A stretch of 64,000 nucleotides of DNA from Actinoplanes sp. TFC3. Lineage in GTDB: Bacteria > Actinomycetota > Actinomycetes > Mycobacteriales > Micromonosporaceae. The stretch is taken from positions 1,769,326 to 1,833,325 of the forward strand of contig NZ_LOJP01000001.1 in the NCBI RefSeq assembly GCF_001553785.1. Reading direction: 5' to 3'. The translations under genes and the position numbers were made by a program. Shown here piece after piece: positions 9,511 to 17,327 of this stretch (position 1 is its first letter; every line of letters begins with the position of its first letter). The notes under the pieces are model-generated. The model ran no database searches and was not told the origin of the DNA. It saw nothing but the letters and a program-made list of their open reading frames with translations.

Positions 9511-11127
9511 TCAGTTCGGGTTGGCCTCGTCATCGCCGGGATCGTTCGTTTCATCGACGGGCGGCGTGGTCGTGGTGTCGTCCGCCGGCGTCGTCGTCGA
9601 GGTCTGCTGCGGGCTGCTCGGCTTCGTCTCCTGCGGAGTGGTCGGCGTTGTCTTGGGCGGCGCAGTGGAGGTCTTTACCGGCGTTGGCGACGTGGTCTGC
9701 TTGGTCCGGTTGGGCGTGGTCTGCTGCGGCGCCGGCGTGTTGGGGCGCACCGGCACCTCGAACGTCTGGGTTTCCTCGGGCTCGGCGGCCTCGGTCTCCT
9801 CGGTGGCGGCCGTCTCGCTGGGAACCACCTGCACGCTGGGGTTTCTGTTCTCCCCGGCGTCACTCTTGCCGGACAGATAGATCGCCAGGCCGAGCCCACC
9901 GGCCAGCACGAACAGGGCGATCACCGTGATCAGGACCGCGAGCTGGCTGCGGGACTGCCCGGCGCGCCGTGCGGGTGCGAGCGGGGGAGCGGCTTCGAGC
10001 AGGTTGCGCTGGCTCGGCAGGGGGCCACGCGGGCCGGCCGGGCTCATCGGGCGGGTCAGCGCCGTGCCGGTCAGCGACTGACCGGCGCGGCTCTGCCCGT
10101 GCATCGCCTGGCCGGGCATCGCCTGGGCCGGAAGCGGCTGGCCGTGCATCGAGGTGCGCGAGTCGAGCCGGGCGCCGGTCGCGTAGGCCCCGCCGAGCCG
10201 GGCGCCGGTGCTGGCCGGCCCGGTCAGCGAGGTGCCGGTGGTCGCCGGGCGGACCAGGCCGGTCAGCGCCGCGCCGGTCTGGGTGCGCCAGTCCAGGGTG
10301 CCCGCGGCGGCGATCGCGGCCTCGGCGAACTCGGCGGCGCTCTGGAAGCGGTCGGCCGGGTTCTTGGCCATGGCCCTGCTGATCAGCTCGCGGACCGCGG
10401 GTGGGGCCAGGTTTTCCGGCAGCGGCTCGGGGTCGTCCTCGAGGTGGCGCAGCGCGACCTGCAGCGCGTTGTCGCCGTCGAAGGGTGGCACCCCGGCGAT
10501 GCAGTGGTAGGCCACCGCGCCGAGCGCGTAGATGTCGGTAGCGGCCGAGACGCTGCCCTTGGCCACCTGCTCGGGAGCCATGTACAGCGCCGTGCCGACG
10601 ATGGCGTTCAGCCCGGTGACGCTGGTCACAGCGGCCGAGCGAGCCACGCCGAAGTCGACGAGGATCACCGTGCCGTTGGGCTTGACGATCAGGTTGCCCG
10701 GCTTGACGTCGCGGTGCACGGTGCCGTTCTCGTGCGCGGCATGCAGCGCGTCGGCGGCCTGGGCCACTATCGACATGGTCTCGGAGACGCCCAGCTGGCC
10801 CTGCTCCTTGAGCCGGGCGGACAGCGGCTCGCCATCGACGAACGCCATCACCAGATAGGCGCAGCTGTCCTGGTCGTCGGCGTCACCGGCGCTGTAGTCG
10901 TAGACCTCGACAACGCCGGGGTGCCGGAACGCGGCCATCATCCGGGCCTCGCCGTAGAAGCGCGCGGCAAACTCGGGGTCGGACAGCATCGCGGTGCGCA
11001 GCACCTTGACGGCGATCGTCCGGCCAAGCACCACATCGGTGCCCCGCCACACGTCACCCATGCCACCGGTGGCGATGCGATCGTCCAACCGGTAGCGGTT
11101 GTCCAGGAGACTTCCCGAACTGAGCAC
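9511..11127 (-). CDS. Transmembrane Ser/Thr protein kinase
   Basis: A 538-residue Hanks-type kinase. Glycine-rich loop IATGGMGDVW is at 18-27, catalytic Lys41, HRDVKPGN at 138-145, DFG at 158-160 and APEQ near 184. A Thr/Gly-rich juxtamembrane region (about 285-390) precedes one membrane segment at 396-418. The external tail is Thr/Pro/Glu-rich and lacks PASTA repeats. All catalytic residues are present, so it should be active as a sensor kinase whose ligand, if any, is unclear. It starts at GTG. It lies near a STAS anti-sigma antagonist and a second, broken kinase gene, but on the opposite strand. Confidence 0.93.
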   Translation of the reverse strand: MLSSGSLLDNRYRLDDRIATGGMGDVWRGTDVVLGRTIAVKVLRTAMLSDPEFAARFYGEARMMAAFRHPGVVEVYDYSAGDADDQDSCAYLVMAFVDGEPLSARLKEQGQLGVSETMSIVAQAADALHAAHENGTVHRDVKPGNLIVKPNGTVILVDFGVARSAAVTSVTGLNAIVGTALYMAPEQVAKGSVSAATDIYALGAVAYHCIAGVPPFDGDNALQVALRHLEDDPEPLPENLAPPAVRELISRAMAKNPADRFQSAAEFAEAAIAAAGTLDWRTQTGAALTGLVRPATTGTSLTGPASTGARLGGAYATGARLDSRTSMHGQPLPAQAMPGQAMHGQSRAGQSLTGTALTRPMSPAGPRGPLPSQRNLLEAAPPLAPARRAGQSRSQLAVLITVIALFVLAGGLGLAIYLSGKSDAGENRNPSVQVVPSETAATEETEAAEPEETQTFEVPVRPNTPAPQQTTPNRTKQTTSPTPVKTSTAPPKTTPTTPQETKPSSPQQTSTTTPADDTTTTPPVDETNDPGDDEANPN

Positions 11128-11262
11128 CAGCCGACCTATCTACTCGAGTGTCGCCACGTCCCGCTCATGGCCCGCCCTACCGATCGAGCCGCGCACAACT
11201 GTACAGATTCATAGCCCGCGAAGGCGAGGTCGGATCGGCGAGCCGTGAGCCGGGCGCCAAAA

Positions 11263-11302
11263 CCGGACGCCGGGCGGCAAAGGGTGTCCGCCCGGCGTCC
11301 GG
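11263..11302 (-). terminator. Strong rho-independent terminator
   Basis: A perfect 15-bp inverted repeat, CCGGACGCCGGGCGG / CCGCCCGGCGTCCGG, with a 10-base loop. Read on the minus strand it is followed by GGTTTTGG, giving a T-run. It lies 10 bases past the stop of the gene at 11313-11765 and would stop that transcript before it enters the kinase gene. Confidence 0.85.
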
Positions 11303-11312
11303 TGCTCAAACG

Positions 11313-11765
11313 TCAGTTCTCGTAGGTCGGCGTGACGACGATGGCCGTCTCTGCCAGCTCCAGCTCTTCGTTCTCGGCCCGGCGTTCCGCAGCGGCGCGG
11401 GCCGTGGTCGCGGCCACCCAGCCCACCGCCACACCGAGCAGGCCGGCGCCGATGAGCAGGCCCCACGGCACGCCGGGCTTGCGGCCGGACAACGCGGTTG
11501 CGGCCAGGTTGGCTCGCGCCCAGGCCTCATCGGTGGCCGCGTTGACCTTGCTGCTCGCCTTGCCGGCCAGCTTGTAACTCTTTGCGGTGGTCTTTCCGGC
11601 CAGTTTCTGGCTCTGCTCCGAGGCCTTCGCTGCCAGTTCGGCGGCCTTCGCCCCGGCCACCTCGGCGGTCTGCTTACTGGTTTCGCCGGCTGCCGCCCAC
11701 GCGGAGGCCAGGTAGTCCCAGGCCTGGGCGGTGGTGCGCTCGGCGGTGCTCTTGCGCGAGAACAT
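11313..11765 (-). CDS. Ala/Lys-rich helical membrane-anchored protein
   Basis: A 150-residue protein of unknown function. The ATG at 11765 is chosen because GGAGG lies upstream. Residues 10-90 are a long Ala/Lys/Ser helix with repeated KAxELAAKA-type units, likely amphipathic or coiled. One membrane segment follows (PWGLLIGAGLLGVAVGWVAA, about 100-120), then a short acidic tail. The layout suggests an envelope-associated or DNA/lipid-contacting helical protein, but no family was recognised. It has its own terminator. Confidence 0.7.
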   Translation of the reverse strand: MFSRKSTAERTTAQAWDYLASAWAAAGETSKQTAEVAGAKAAELAAKASEQSQKLAGKTTAKSYKLAGKASSKVNAATDEAWARANLAATALSGRKPGVPWGLLIGAGLLGVAVGWVAATTARAAAERRAENEELELAETAIVVTPTYEN

Positions 11766-12102
11766 GGTCCCCCTACCTCCTGCGATCGCCGTCCGGCGCT
11801 CGGTCATTCGTCGCTGTTGGTGCCCAACCGGCCGGAATTGCAAACTCGCCGGTACGTCGGGAGTCCGTCACAAGCGGACGTCCAGGGGAGGGAAACCGGT
11901 AGACGTCTGTGGGTACGCTTGCTCCGGTTCCTGGGTGGCACACAGCCGCCTGCCAGGTTCGAGCACTACTGTCCGGGGCAGTTTCACCGGACCCGACCGG
12001 GGGTAGTCAACGCCGCCCCCGGCGAGGGATAGCTGCAGGTCAGCTCCTCTCGTACCGAGGAAAAGACGCCCAGGACCATCCCGGGCGGGTGGAGGTAAGG
12101 GC
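11766..12102. other. Divergent intergenic region
   Basis: 337 bases between the divergent genes at 11765 and 12103. A GGGTAC hexamer at 11911-11916 matches the -10 of actinobacterial stress sigma factors, which would fit a STAS gene, but no matching GTTT-type -35 was found at proper spacing. No gene with a credible start was found here. Confidence 0.5.
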
Positions 12103-12465
12103 GTGACGCTGTCGATAACGACGTCGACCAGGTCCATCGGTGTGGTGGAGGTCTCACCTGTCGGTGAGATCGACGTCGAGAACGCGTACGAGATCAAGGA
12201 CGCCGTCGCGGAGCAACTCGCCGCCGGCACTCCCGAGCGCATTGAGCTCGACATGCACGGGGTCTCCTTCATCGACTCCGTGGGCATCTCCGCCCTCGTG
12301 GCGGCCTTCCAGCTCGCGAGCGTGAGCGGGGTGAAGCTGGTGGTGACGCGGCCGAGCAGGTTCGCGCACCGGCAGTTGTGGGTGACCGGCTTGCTGGGGC
12401 TCTTCGGCGCCCCGGATCCGTGCACCGACTGCGGCGACCCGGCTCACCGCACCCTCGTTCCCTGA
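12103..12465 (+). CDS. STAS-domain anti-sigma factor antagonist
   Basis: A 120-residue protein with a complete STAS fold. The signature GVSFIDSVGISALV includes Ser59, the residue that a partner kinase phosphorylates in the SpoIIAA/RsbV family. Such proteins bind an anti-sigma kinase and free a sigma factor when unphosphorylated. The start is GTG with GGAGG upstream. A C-terminal extension with CTDCGDPAH might bind metal; this is a guess. No anti-sigma kinase or sigma gene is adjacent; the next gene is only a broken Ser/Thr kinase. Confidence 0.9.
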   Translation: MTLSITTSTRSIGVVEVSPVGEIDVENAYEIKDAVAEQLAAGTPERIELDMHGVSFIDSVGISALVAAFQLASVSGVKLVVTRPSRFAHRQLWVTGLLGLFGAPDPCTDCGDPAHRTLVP

Positions 12466-12522
12466 TCCGACCGGCCGCGGCCAGCTTTCCTTCGCTGGCC
12501 GCGGTGCGCAACACTCCCGTAC

Positions 12523-13038
12523 GTGGCGCGACTTCCGAGGGGCACAGCTCTGCTGCGGCGCTACGTTCTGCTCGACGCCATCGGTCACGGCGGCGTCTCC
12601 ACGGTCTACCGGGCGATCGACATCCGCCGCGGCCGTCGTCTCGCCATCAAGATCCTGGCCACCGCACCCGCCGGCGCCGGTCGTGAGGCACTGATCACCC
12701 ATCGGCTCAGACACCCGGCAGGGCCCAAGATTTTCGAGTACGGCGAAGCCACAGCCCCGGCGGCGCCCCGGTCCCGTACCTCGCCTCTGGAGCTGCTCGA
12801 CGGCGTCTCGCTGGCAAAACACCTGGTCAAGGGCCGACTCGACTGGCCCGGCGCGGTAGGAATCGCGGCCATGTTCGCCTCGGCCGGGCGTTGCGGGCAA
12901 CTGGCCCCCACCCCGGTGCTCGCCGTCGCCGGTTTACCGCCGGAGCTGCGCGACCTGGTACGCGACTGCATGGCCAAGCGGCCCGCCGACCGGCCCGCGA
13001 GCGCCGAGGTAGCCCGCCGCCTGAGCGGGATCAGATAG
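12523..13038 (+). pseudogene. Ser/Thr kinase-like gene lacking its catalytic core
   Basis: A 171-residue frame. The N-lobe matches Hanks kinases: YVLLDAIGHGGVSTVY glycine loop and LAIKIL with the ATP-binding Lys, near 30-50. An alphaC-like helix and hinge follow (ELLDGVSLAKHL). The sequence then passes from alphaE (GAVGIAAMFASAG) directly to the last C-lobe helix (LRDLVRDCMAKRPADRPASAEVA). HRD, DFG and APE motifs, about 110-130 residues, are absent while the frame stays open. This looks like an in-frame internal deletion: either a decayed kinase or a retained ATP-binding pseudokinase. It starts at GTG and its end overlaps the convergent surE gene by 8 bases. Confidence 0.65.
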
Positions 13039-13873
13039 CCGGCGTCTGCACCACGATGTTCTCGAGGTTGATCTTCACGTCGGTCGCCTCGCCGGGTGAG
13101 CGGATCGGGGTGACCACCGCGAAGCCCTCCGCCAGCGCCGCTAGGTCGGTGCCGTCCTGCAGCGGCTCGTCGGCGGCCTGCACCGCCGTACGGACAAAGC
13201 CCTCGCCCGCCTCGGCGATGCTCATCTGGACCTGACCGAACTTGGCCAGCGTGGCCCGGCGTAACCCGCGGATGCCGTCCACGTGCAGATCGGGCACGTT
13301 GACGTTGAGCACCGTGCCGGGCGGCGTGTGGGTCAGCGTGGGCAGCAACTTGACCGCCAGTTCGGCCGCGCTCACCCAGTGCCGCTTCTCGTCGTCCTGT
13401 TTGTCGAGATCCGCGATTGCCTGACCGCCGCTGGCCGCGGTGCCGTTGGTGGGGGAGAGCACGTCCAGCGACACCGCCATTCCGTGCAGACCCGCGTGGG
13501 AGGCGGTCAGCGTGGCTCCCACGGTGCCGGAGTGCACCACCGCGGCGCCCGCGTTGGCTCCGCGGTTGATGCCGGAGAGCACGATCTTCGGGGGCGGCCC
13601 GAAGGCTCCACGCAGGGCCAGGAGCACGATGAACGCCGGTGACGCCGCTACCGCGTACGTGGGGATGTTCTTGACCCCGGGCAGTTGCCGCGACTCGACA
13701 ACGATGCGGCCGTTCTTCTCCACCGCGGTCATGGCGGCGCTCGTGCCGCTCGCCTCGGTCAGCGGGGCTGCGACCACCACGTCGAACCCCTGGCGGGCGG
13801 TGGCGCGGGCCAGCCATCTGATTCCCGGGGCGTCGATACCGTCGTCGTTGGTGATCAGGATGCGTGGCGTCAT
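13031..13873 (-). CDS. surE: 5'/3'-nucleotidase SurE
   Basis: A 280-residue metal-dependent nucleoside 5'-/3'-monophosphatase. The family start MTPRILITNDDGIDAPG gives Asp10-Asp11. The SGTSAAMT loop (about 43-50) and SGINRGANAGAAVVHSGTVGA (100-120, with metal-site Asn103) complete the active site. SurE dephosphorylates nucleotides in stationary phase and stress. The ATG overlaps the pfkB stop as ATGA, so the two are probably translated together. It is somewhat longer than enterobacterial SurE, mainly in the C-terminal part. Confidence 0.95.
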   Translation of the reverse strand: MTPRILITNDDGIDAPGIRWLARATARQGFDVVVAAPLTEASGTSAAMTAVEKNGRIVVESRQLPGVKNIPTYAVAASPAFIVLLALRGAFGPPPKIVLSGINRGANAGAAVVHSGTVGATLTASHAGLHGMAVSLDVLSPTNGTAASGGQAIADLDKQDDEKRHWVSAAELAVKLLPTLTHTPPGTVLNVNVPDLHVDGIRGLRRATLAKFGQVQMSIAEAGEGFVRTAVQAADEPLQDGTDLAALAEGFAVVTPIRSPGEATDVKINLENIVVQTPAI

Positions 13874-14826
13874 GCGGGCACCTTCGCGTCGACGGGGTTC
13901 AAGCGCACCCGTTCCGTGAGCACCTGGACGGCGTCGATGCGGCCCGTCCCGAGTCCGTGGCGGGTGACGTTGAGGGCACCGGCGGCGGCGCCCGTACGCA
14001 CAGCGTCACACAGCGTTCCACCCTGAGCCAAGACGGCAGCCACACCCGCGGTCATCGAATCACCCGCGCCGCGCGACTCGGCGGCCACCATCTTGGGCAT
14101 GTCGACCTCGTACACCTGATCCTCGATCAACGCCAGCGCACCCTCGTCGGCCCGTGACACCAGGGCCATCTGGGCGCCGTCGTCGTGCAGCTTGTACAGC
14201 GCCTTGGTCAGCGACTTGGTGCTGCCGTCCTTGACCATGCCGTCGCGGATCAGCTCCTCATGGCTGACCTTGACCACGTGCGGACGGGCCTCCAGCGCGG
14301 CAGCCAGGTGCGCGGCCGACAGGTCGATGATGACCTTGACCCCGTTCGCGCCCAGGTCGGTGGCGAGCCGGCGATAGACCTGCGGCGGTACGACCGACGG
14401 GTGCGCCGGCCCGCTGAGCACGGCGATCCCGGCTCGCAGCCCCTCGGCCAGCGCCAAGCTGTACAACTCGTCCATTTCGTGGCGCGACAGCGGTTGCCCC
14501 GGGTCCTCGGCCAGCTCCTGCCGCTTACCGCTGCGCCGGTCATGCACGTACCAGCCGGTGCCGTGCTCGCGCTTGATCGTCTTGAGCGTCACGCCGTGGA
14601 ACTTCAGCAGCGGTTCCAGCACGCGCCCGACCTCGCCACCGGCCGCGGCGCACAACGTGACCGGCGCGCCCAGCAAGGTGATCATCCGGGCCTGCCACAC
14701 ACCCTGGCCGCCCGGATGAACGTGCAGCTCAGACTTGTCGTTCTGCTGCTCGATGGTCACCGTGAGCTGGGGCGCAGGCACGAAAACCATGACGCCGGAG
14801 TTTCCCATGCGCCCAGTATTGGTCAT
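13870..14826 (-). CDS. PfkB family sugar kinase
   Basis: A 318-residue ribokinase-fold kinase. An N-terminal HPGGQGVWQARMITLLGAPV substrate motif lies near 37-56, and the ATP/catalytic motif SRGAGDSMTAG is at 251-261 with base Asp256. The first motif resembles 1-phosphofructokinase or tagatose-6-phosphate kinase more than ribokinase, but the substrate cannot be read from sequence. Other in-frame starts at Met7 and Met13 are possible. It is translationally coupled to surE, which suggests a shared phosphate or nucleotide-sugar role. Confidence 0.88.
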   Translation of the reverse strand: MTNTGRMGNSGVMVFVPAPQLTVTIEQQNDKSELHVHPGGQGVWQARMITLLGAPVTLCAAAGGEVGRVLEPLLKFHGVTLKTIKREHGTGWYVHDRRSGKRQELAEDPGQPLSRHEMDELYSLALAEGLRAGIAVLSGPAHPSVVPPQVYRRLATDLGANGVKVIIDLSAAHLAAALEARPHVVKVSHEELIRDGMVKDGSTKSLTKALYKLHDDGAQMALVSRADEGALALIEDQVYEVDMPKMVAAESRGAGDSMTAGVAAVLAQGGTLCDAVRTGAAAGALNVTRHGLGTGRIDAVQVLTERVRLNPVDAKVPA

Positions 14827-14838
14827 CCTGGTGGGGGT

Positions 14839-15144
14839 TTACGCCTTTTCAGTGAGTTCCTGGACAACCGGCATCAGGTCGGGCCGGGTGCGCAGCAACT
14901 CGTCGAGGCGTACGCGCCAGCGGCTGGCCTCCACGTCCTTGGTGAAGCGGTCGTTGTCGCTGCTGTCGATGCTTGAGGTCTGCAGGCGCTGACGGGTGTT
15001 GGCGAGTTCGCCGTACAACTCGCTGCCGAGGCGGGTCAGCACCTCGTTGGAGAACGTGGCGTACGCGTCTGCACCGGCCGCCCGCACGAACGCCCGAGCA
15101 CCGTCCCAGGCCACACGAGGCTGATGGATGACCGACTGGCTCAT
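14839..15144 (-). CDS. Small helical protein of unknown function
   Basis: A 101-residue all-helical protein starting at ATG with GGAGGG upstream. The C-terminal 30 residues (EASRWRVRLDELLRTRPDLMPVVQELTEKA) have the L-x-x-LL-x-x-xP-x-L rhythm seen at the end of small effector-associated proteins of actinobacterial conflict systems. No effector, TPR or STAND gene is adjacent, so this is only a resemblance. It lies 12 bases upstream of pfkB and could be first in a three-gene operon with pfkB and surE. Confidence 0.65.
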   Translation of the reverse strand: MSQSVIHQPRVAWDGARAFVRAAGADAYATFSNEVLTRLGSELYGELANTRQRLQTSSIDSSDNDRFTKDVEASRWRVRLDELLRTRPDLMPVVQELTEKA

Positions 15145-15212
15145 GATTTCCCTCCGCAGTTGACTACGCACCGAGGGTAGGGAAGCTGGGTTGCCGTGGC
15201 GCCGTTTTAGCC

Positions 15213-16130
15213 TTACCAGCTTGTCGGCGAGCATGTGCCGCCGCCGGAGCCGACCGGCTCAACCTGCAGCGTGGCGTGCTCGATGTGGAAGTCGTCGTGC
15301 AGCGCCTCGCGGGCCGAACTCAGCACGTCACCCAGCTCGGCGGCCGGATCCAGGCTCAGGTGCGCGGAGGCCACGTCCATGCCCGAGGTCAGCGTCCACA
15401 CGTGCAGGTCGTGCACGTCGCAGACGCCCGGAACAGCGGCGAGCCGGTTGCGTACCGAACTCATGTCAAGGTGCTCCGGCGCGGCCTGCACGAGGATGCG
15501 GACCGCCGAACGCCCCAGCGCAAAGGTCCGAGGCAAAATCATCAAAGCCACAATCACTGCCACAATCGGATCCGCGTACGTCCACCCGGTCACCGCAATG
15601 ATCCCGGCGGCGATGATCACCCCCACCGACCCGAGCAGGTCACCGAGGACTTCGAGGTAGGCCCCGCGCACGTTGATGCTCTCCCGGGCACCCTGTCTGA
15701 GCAGCGCAAAAGCGAGAACGTTGACGAGCAGGCCACCGACCGCCACGATCATCATCGACCCGGCCGGAACCTCAGGCGGATGCGAAAACCGTCGAACAGC
15801 TTCGATGAGTACGTACACAGCCACGCCGGTCAGCAAAAGCGCATTGCCCAGCGCAGCCAGCACCTCCAGCCGATAAAGCCCAAAGGTGCGCTGCGAATCC
15901 GTGGCGGCCCGTCCGGCAGCATGAATGGCCGCCAGAGCCATGGCGATGCCCAGCACATCGGTGAACATGTGCCCGGCGTCGGACAGAAGCGCCAGCGACC
16001 CGGTCCACAGCGCAGCAACCGCCTCGACCACCATGAACGCAGCCAGCAGCGAAGCCGCCCACCACAGGCGCGGACGATGCCGCTCACCCGCGCGCAGGGC
16101 CTGCCCACCATGGTCATGCCCGGCTCCCAT
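15213..16130 (-). CDS. Cation diffusion facilitator metal exporter
   Basis: A 305-residue CDF transporter with six membrane segments. The N-terminus is His-rich (MGAGHDHGG). The second segment carries SDAGHMFTD (His54, Asp58), the zinc-type HxxxD site. A YADPIVAVIVAL stretch in segment five supplies the other Asp. The cytosolic C-terminal domain contains the usual DVHDLHVWTLTSGM motif. It should export Zn2+ or a similar divalent cation against protons. The ATG at 16130 follows GGGTAGGGG; a start at 16166 would add 12 residues. Confidence 0.93.
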   Translation of the reverse strand: MGAGHDHGGQALRAGERHRPRLWWAASLLAAFMVVEAVAALWTGSLALLSDAGHMFTDVLGIAMALAAIHAAGRAATDSQRTFGLYRLEVLAALGNALLLTGVAVYVLIEAVRRFSHPPEVPAGSMMIVAVGGLLVNVLAFALLRQGARESINVRGAYLEVLGDLLGSVGVIIAAGIIAVTGWTYADPIVAVIVALMILPRTFALGRSAVRILVQAAPEHLDMSSVRNRLAAVPGVCDVHDLHVWTLTSGMDVASAHLSLDPAAELGDVLSSAREALHDDFHIEHATLQVEPVGSGGGTCSPTSW

Positions 16131-16264
16131 GCCCCTACCCTCCGCCGCGCCGCCAAGCCTCGCCAAATGTATGCGCGTATTGCTATGTGTGCAAGCTGAA
16201 CCTGGCCGGTTGTCCCGCGGTATGAACTGGCGACAACGCCGTCCACGCCCGGGAGACCCGTTTC

Positions 16265-17185
16265 ATGTCCAGACGCACTCTCGCCCTCATTGCCATGACC
16301 GCCCTGGCAGGGATCGCTGGCCCCACCGTGCCGGCAGTAGCAGCGCCCCCTTCAGCAGCGCTCCCCGTCTACGACCTGCCCACCGGCTTCGCGCCCGAGG
16401 GCATCGCGATCGGCGACACCCCGTACGCCTACCTCGGCTCCCGCCTCGACGGCGACATCTACCGGCTCAGCCTGCGTACCGGCAGAGGCAAGGTGATCAG
16501 CCAGGGCCCCGGCACCCCGTCGCTTGGCCTGAAGATCGACAACCGGAACCGGCTCTTCTTGGCGGGTGGCTCGGGTGGTGACGCGCGCGTGGTCGACGCT
16601 TCGAACGGGAAGGTGCTCCGGTCGTACCAGTTGCGCACCGGCGCGGCGTTCATCAATGACGTGGTGCTGACCGGGAACGCGGCGTGGTTCACCGACTCGA
16701 CGAACCCGTTGTTGTTCAAGGTGCCGCTGGGCAAGCGCGGGAAGCTGCCGGCCAAGGCGGTGCCGGTGCCGATCACGGGGGACATGGTCTACGCCGAGGG
16801 CAACAACGCCAACGGCATCACCGCGACGCCGGACGGTCGCGGTCTGATCGTCGTTCAGTCGAACACCGGGAAGCTGTTCAGGACCACGTACGGCGGAGTC
16901 ACCCGGGAGATCGACCTCGGCGGCGACGCGGTCCCCAACGGCGACGGCCTGTGGCTGCGGGGTACGACGCTCTACGTGGTGCAGAACCGCCTGAACGTGA
17001 TCGCCCGCATCGAACTCAACCACGCGGCGACCAGGGGCACGGTCGTCACCCGCACCTCCAGCCCGGCGTTCGACGTCCCCACCACGATCGCCGAGTACGG
17101 CAAGCGCTTCTACCTGCCCAACGCCCGCTTCACCACAACTCCCACGCCCACCGGCTTCACGGTTGTGGGCATCCCGCGCCCCTGA
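16265..17185 (+). CDS. Secreted SMP-30-like beta-propeller protein
   Basis: A 306-residue protein with a clear Sec signal peptide (MSRRTLALIAMTALAGIAG..AVAA, cleavage near 27). The rest is a run of beta-propeller blades. Signatures are DLPTGFAPEGIAIG, LGLKIDNRNRLFLAGG, FINDVVLTGNAAWFTDS and NANGITATPDGRGLIV, as in SMP-30/gluconolactonase or NHL-like propellers. Homologues are sometimes mislabelled superoxide dismutase. No catalytic activity can be assigned. It ends 7 bases before a large hairpin. Confidence 0.8.
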   Translation: MSRRTLALIAMTALAGIAGPTVPAVAAPPSAALPVYDLPTGFAPEGIAIGDTPYAYLGSRLDGDIYRLSLRTGRGKVISQGPGTPSLGLKIDNRNRLFLAGGSGGDARVVDASNGKVLRSYQLRTGAAFINDVVLTGNAAWFTDSTNPLLFKVPLGKRGKLPAKAVPVPITGDMVYAEGNNANGITATPDGRGLIVVQSNTGKLFRTTYGGVTREIDLGGDAVPNGDGLWLRGTTLYVVQNRLNVIARIELNHAATRGTVVTRTSSPAFDVPTTIAEYGKRFYLPNARFTTTPTPTGFTVVGIPRP

Positions 17186-17192
17186 GAGTCCA

Positions 17193-17274
17193 CTCACGCA
17201 CGTGGCCGGGCGCGGAGATCCGTTCGGGCGCCGCCAAGGCGCCTGGATCTCCGGGCCCGGCACCTCGGCGTGAG
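17193..17274. terminator. 82-bp imperfect inverted repeat between convergent genes
   Basis: The outer arms CTCACGC / GCGTGAG and inner 16-base arms CCGGGCGCGGAGATCC / GGATCTCCGGGCCCGG (one mismatch) pair across an additional GGCGCC / GGCGCC core. It lies between the plus-strand propeller gene and the minus-strand helicase gene, so a bidirectional terminator is the simple reading. It is much longer than the other terminators in the window. Confidence 0.7.
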
Positions 17275-17327
17275 CAGCGATCTGTACGCACCACTCAGCT
17301 ACGACCTCCGGTTCTGGAATTGTTCCC

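Noticed and set aside
11911..11916. GGGTAC as a stress-sigma promoter of the STAS gene
   Set aside because: No matching -35 at suitable distance; a single hexamer is expected by chance in this composition.
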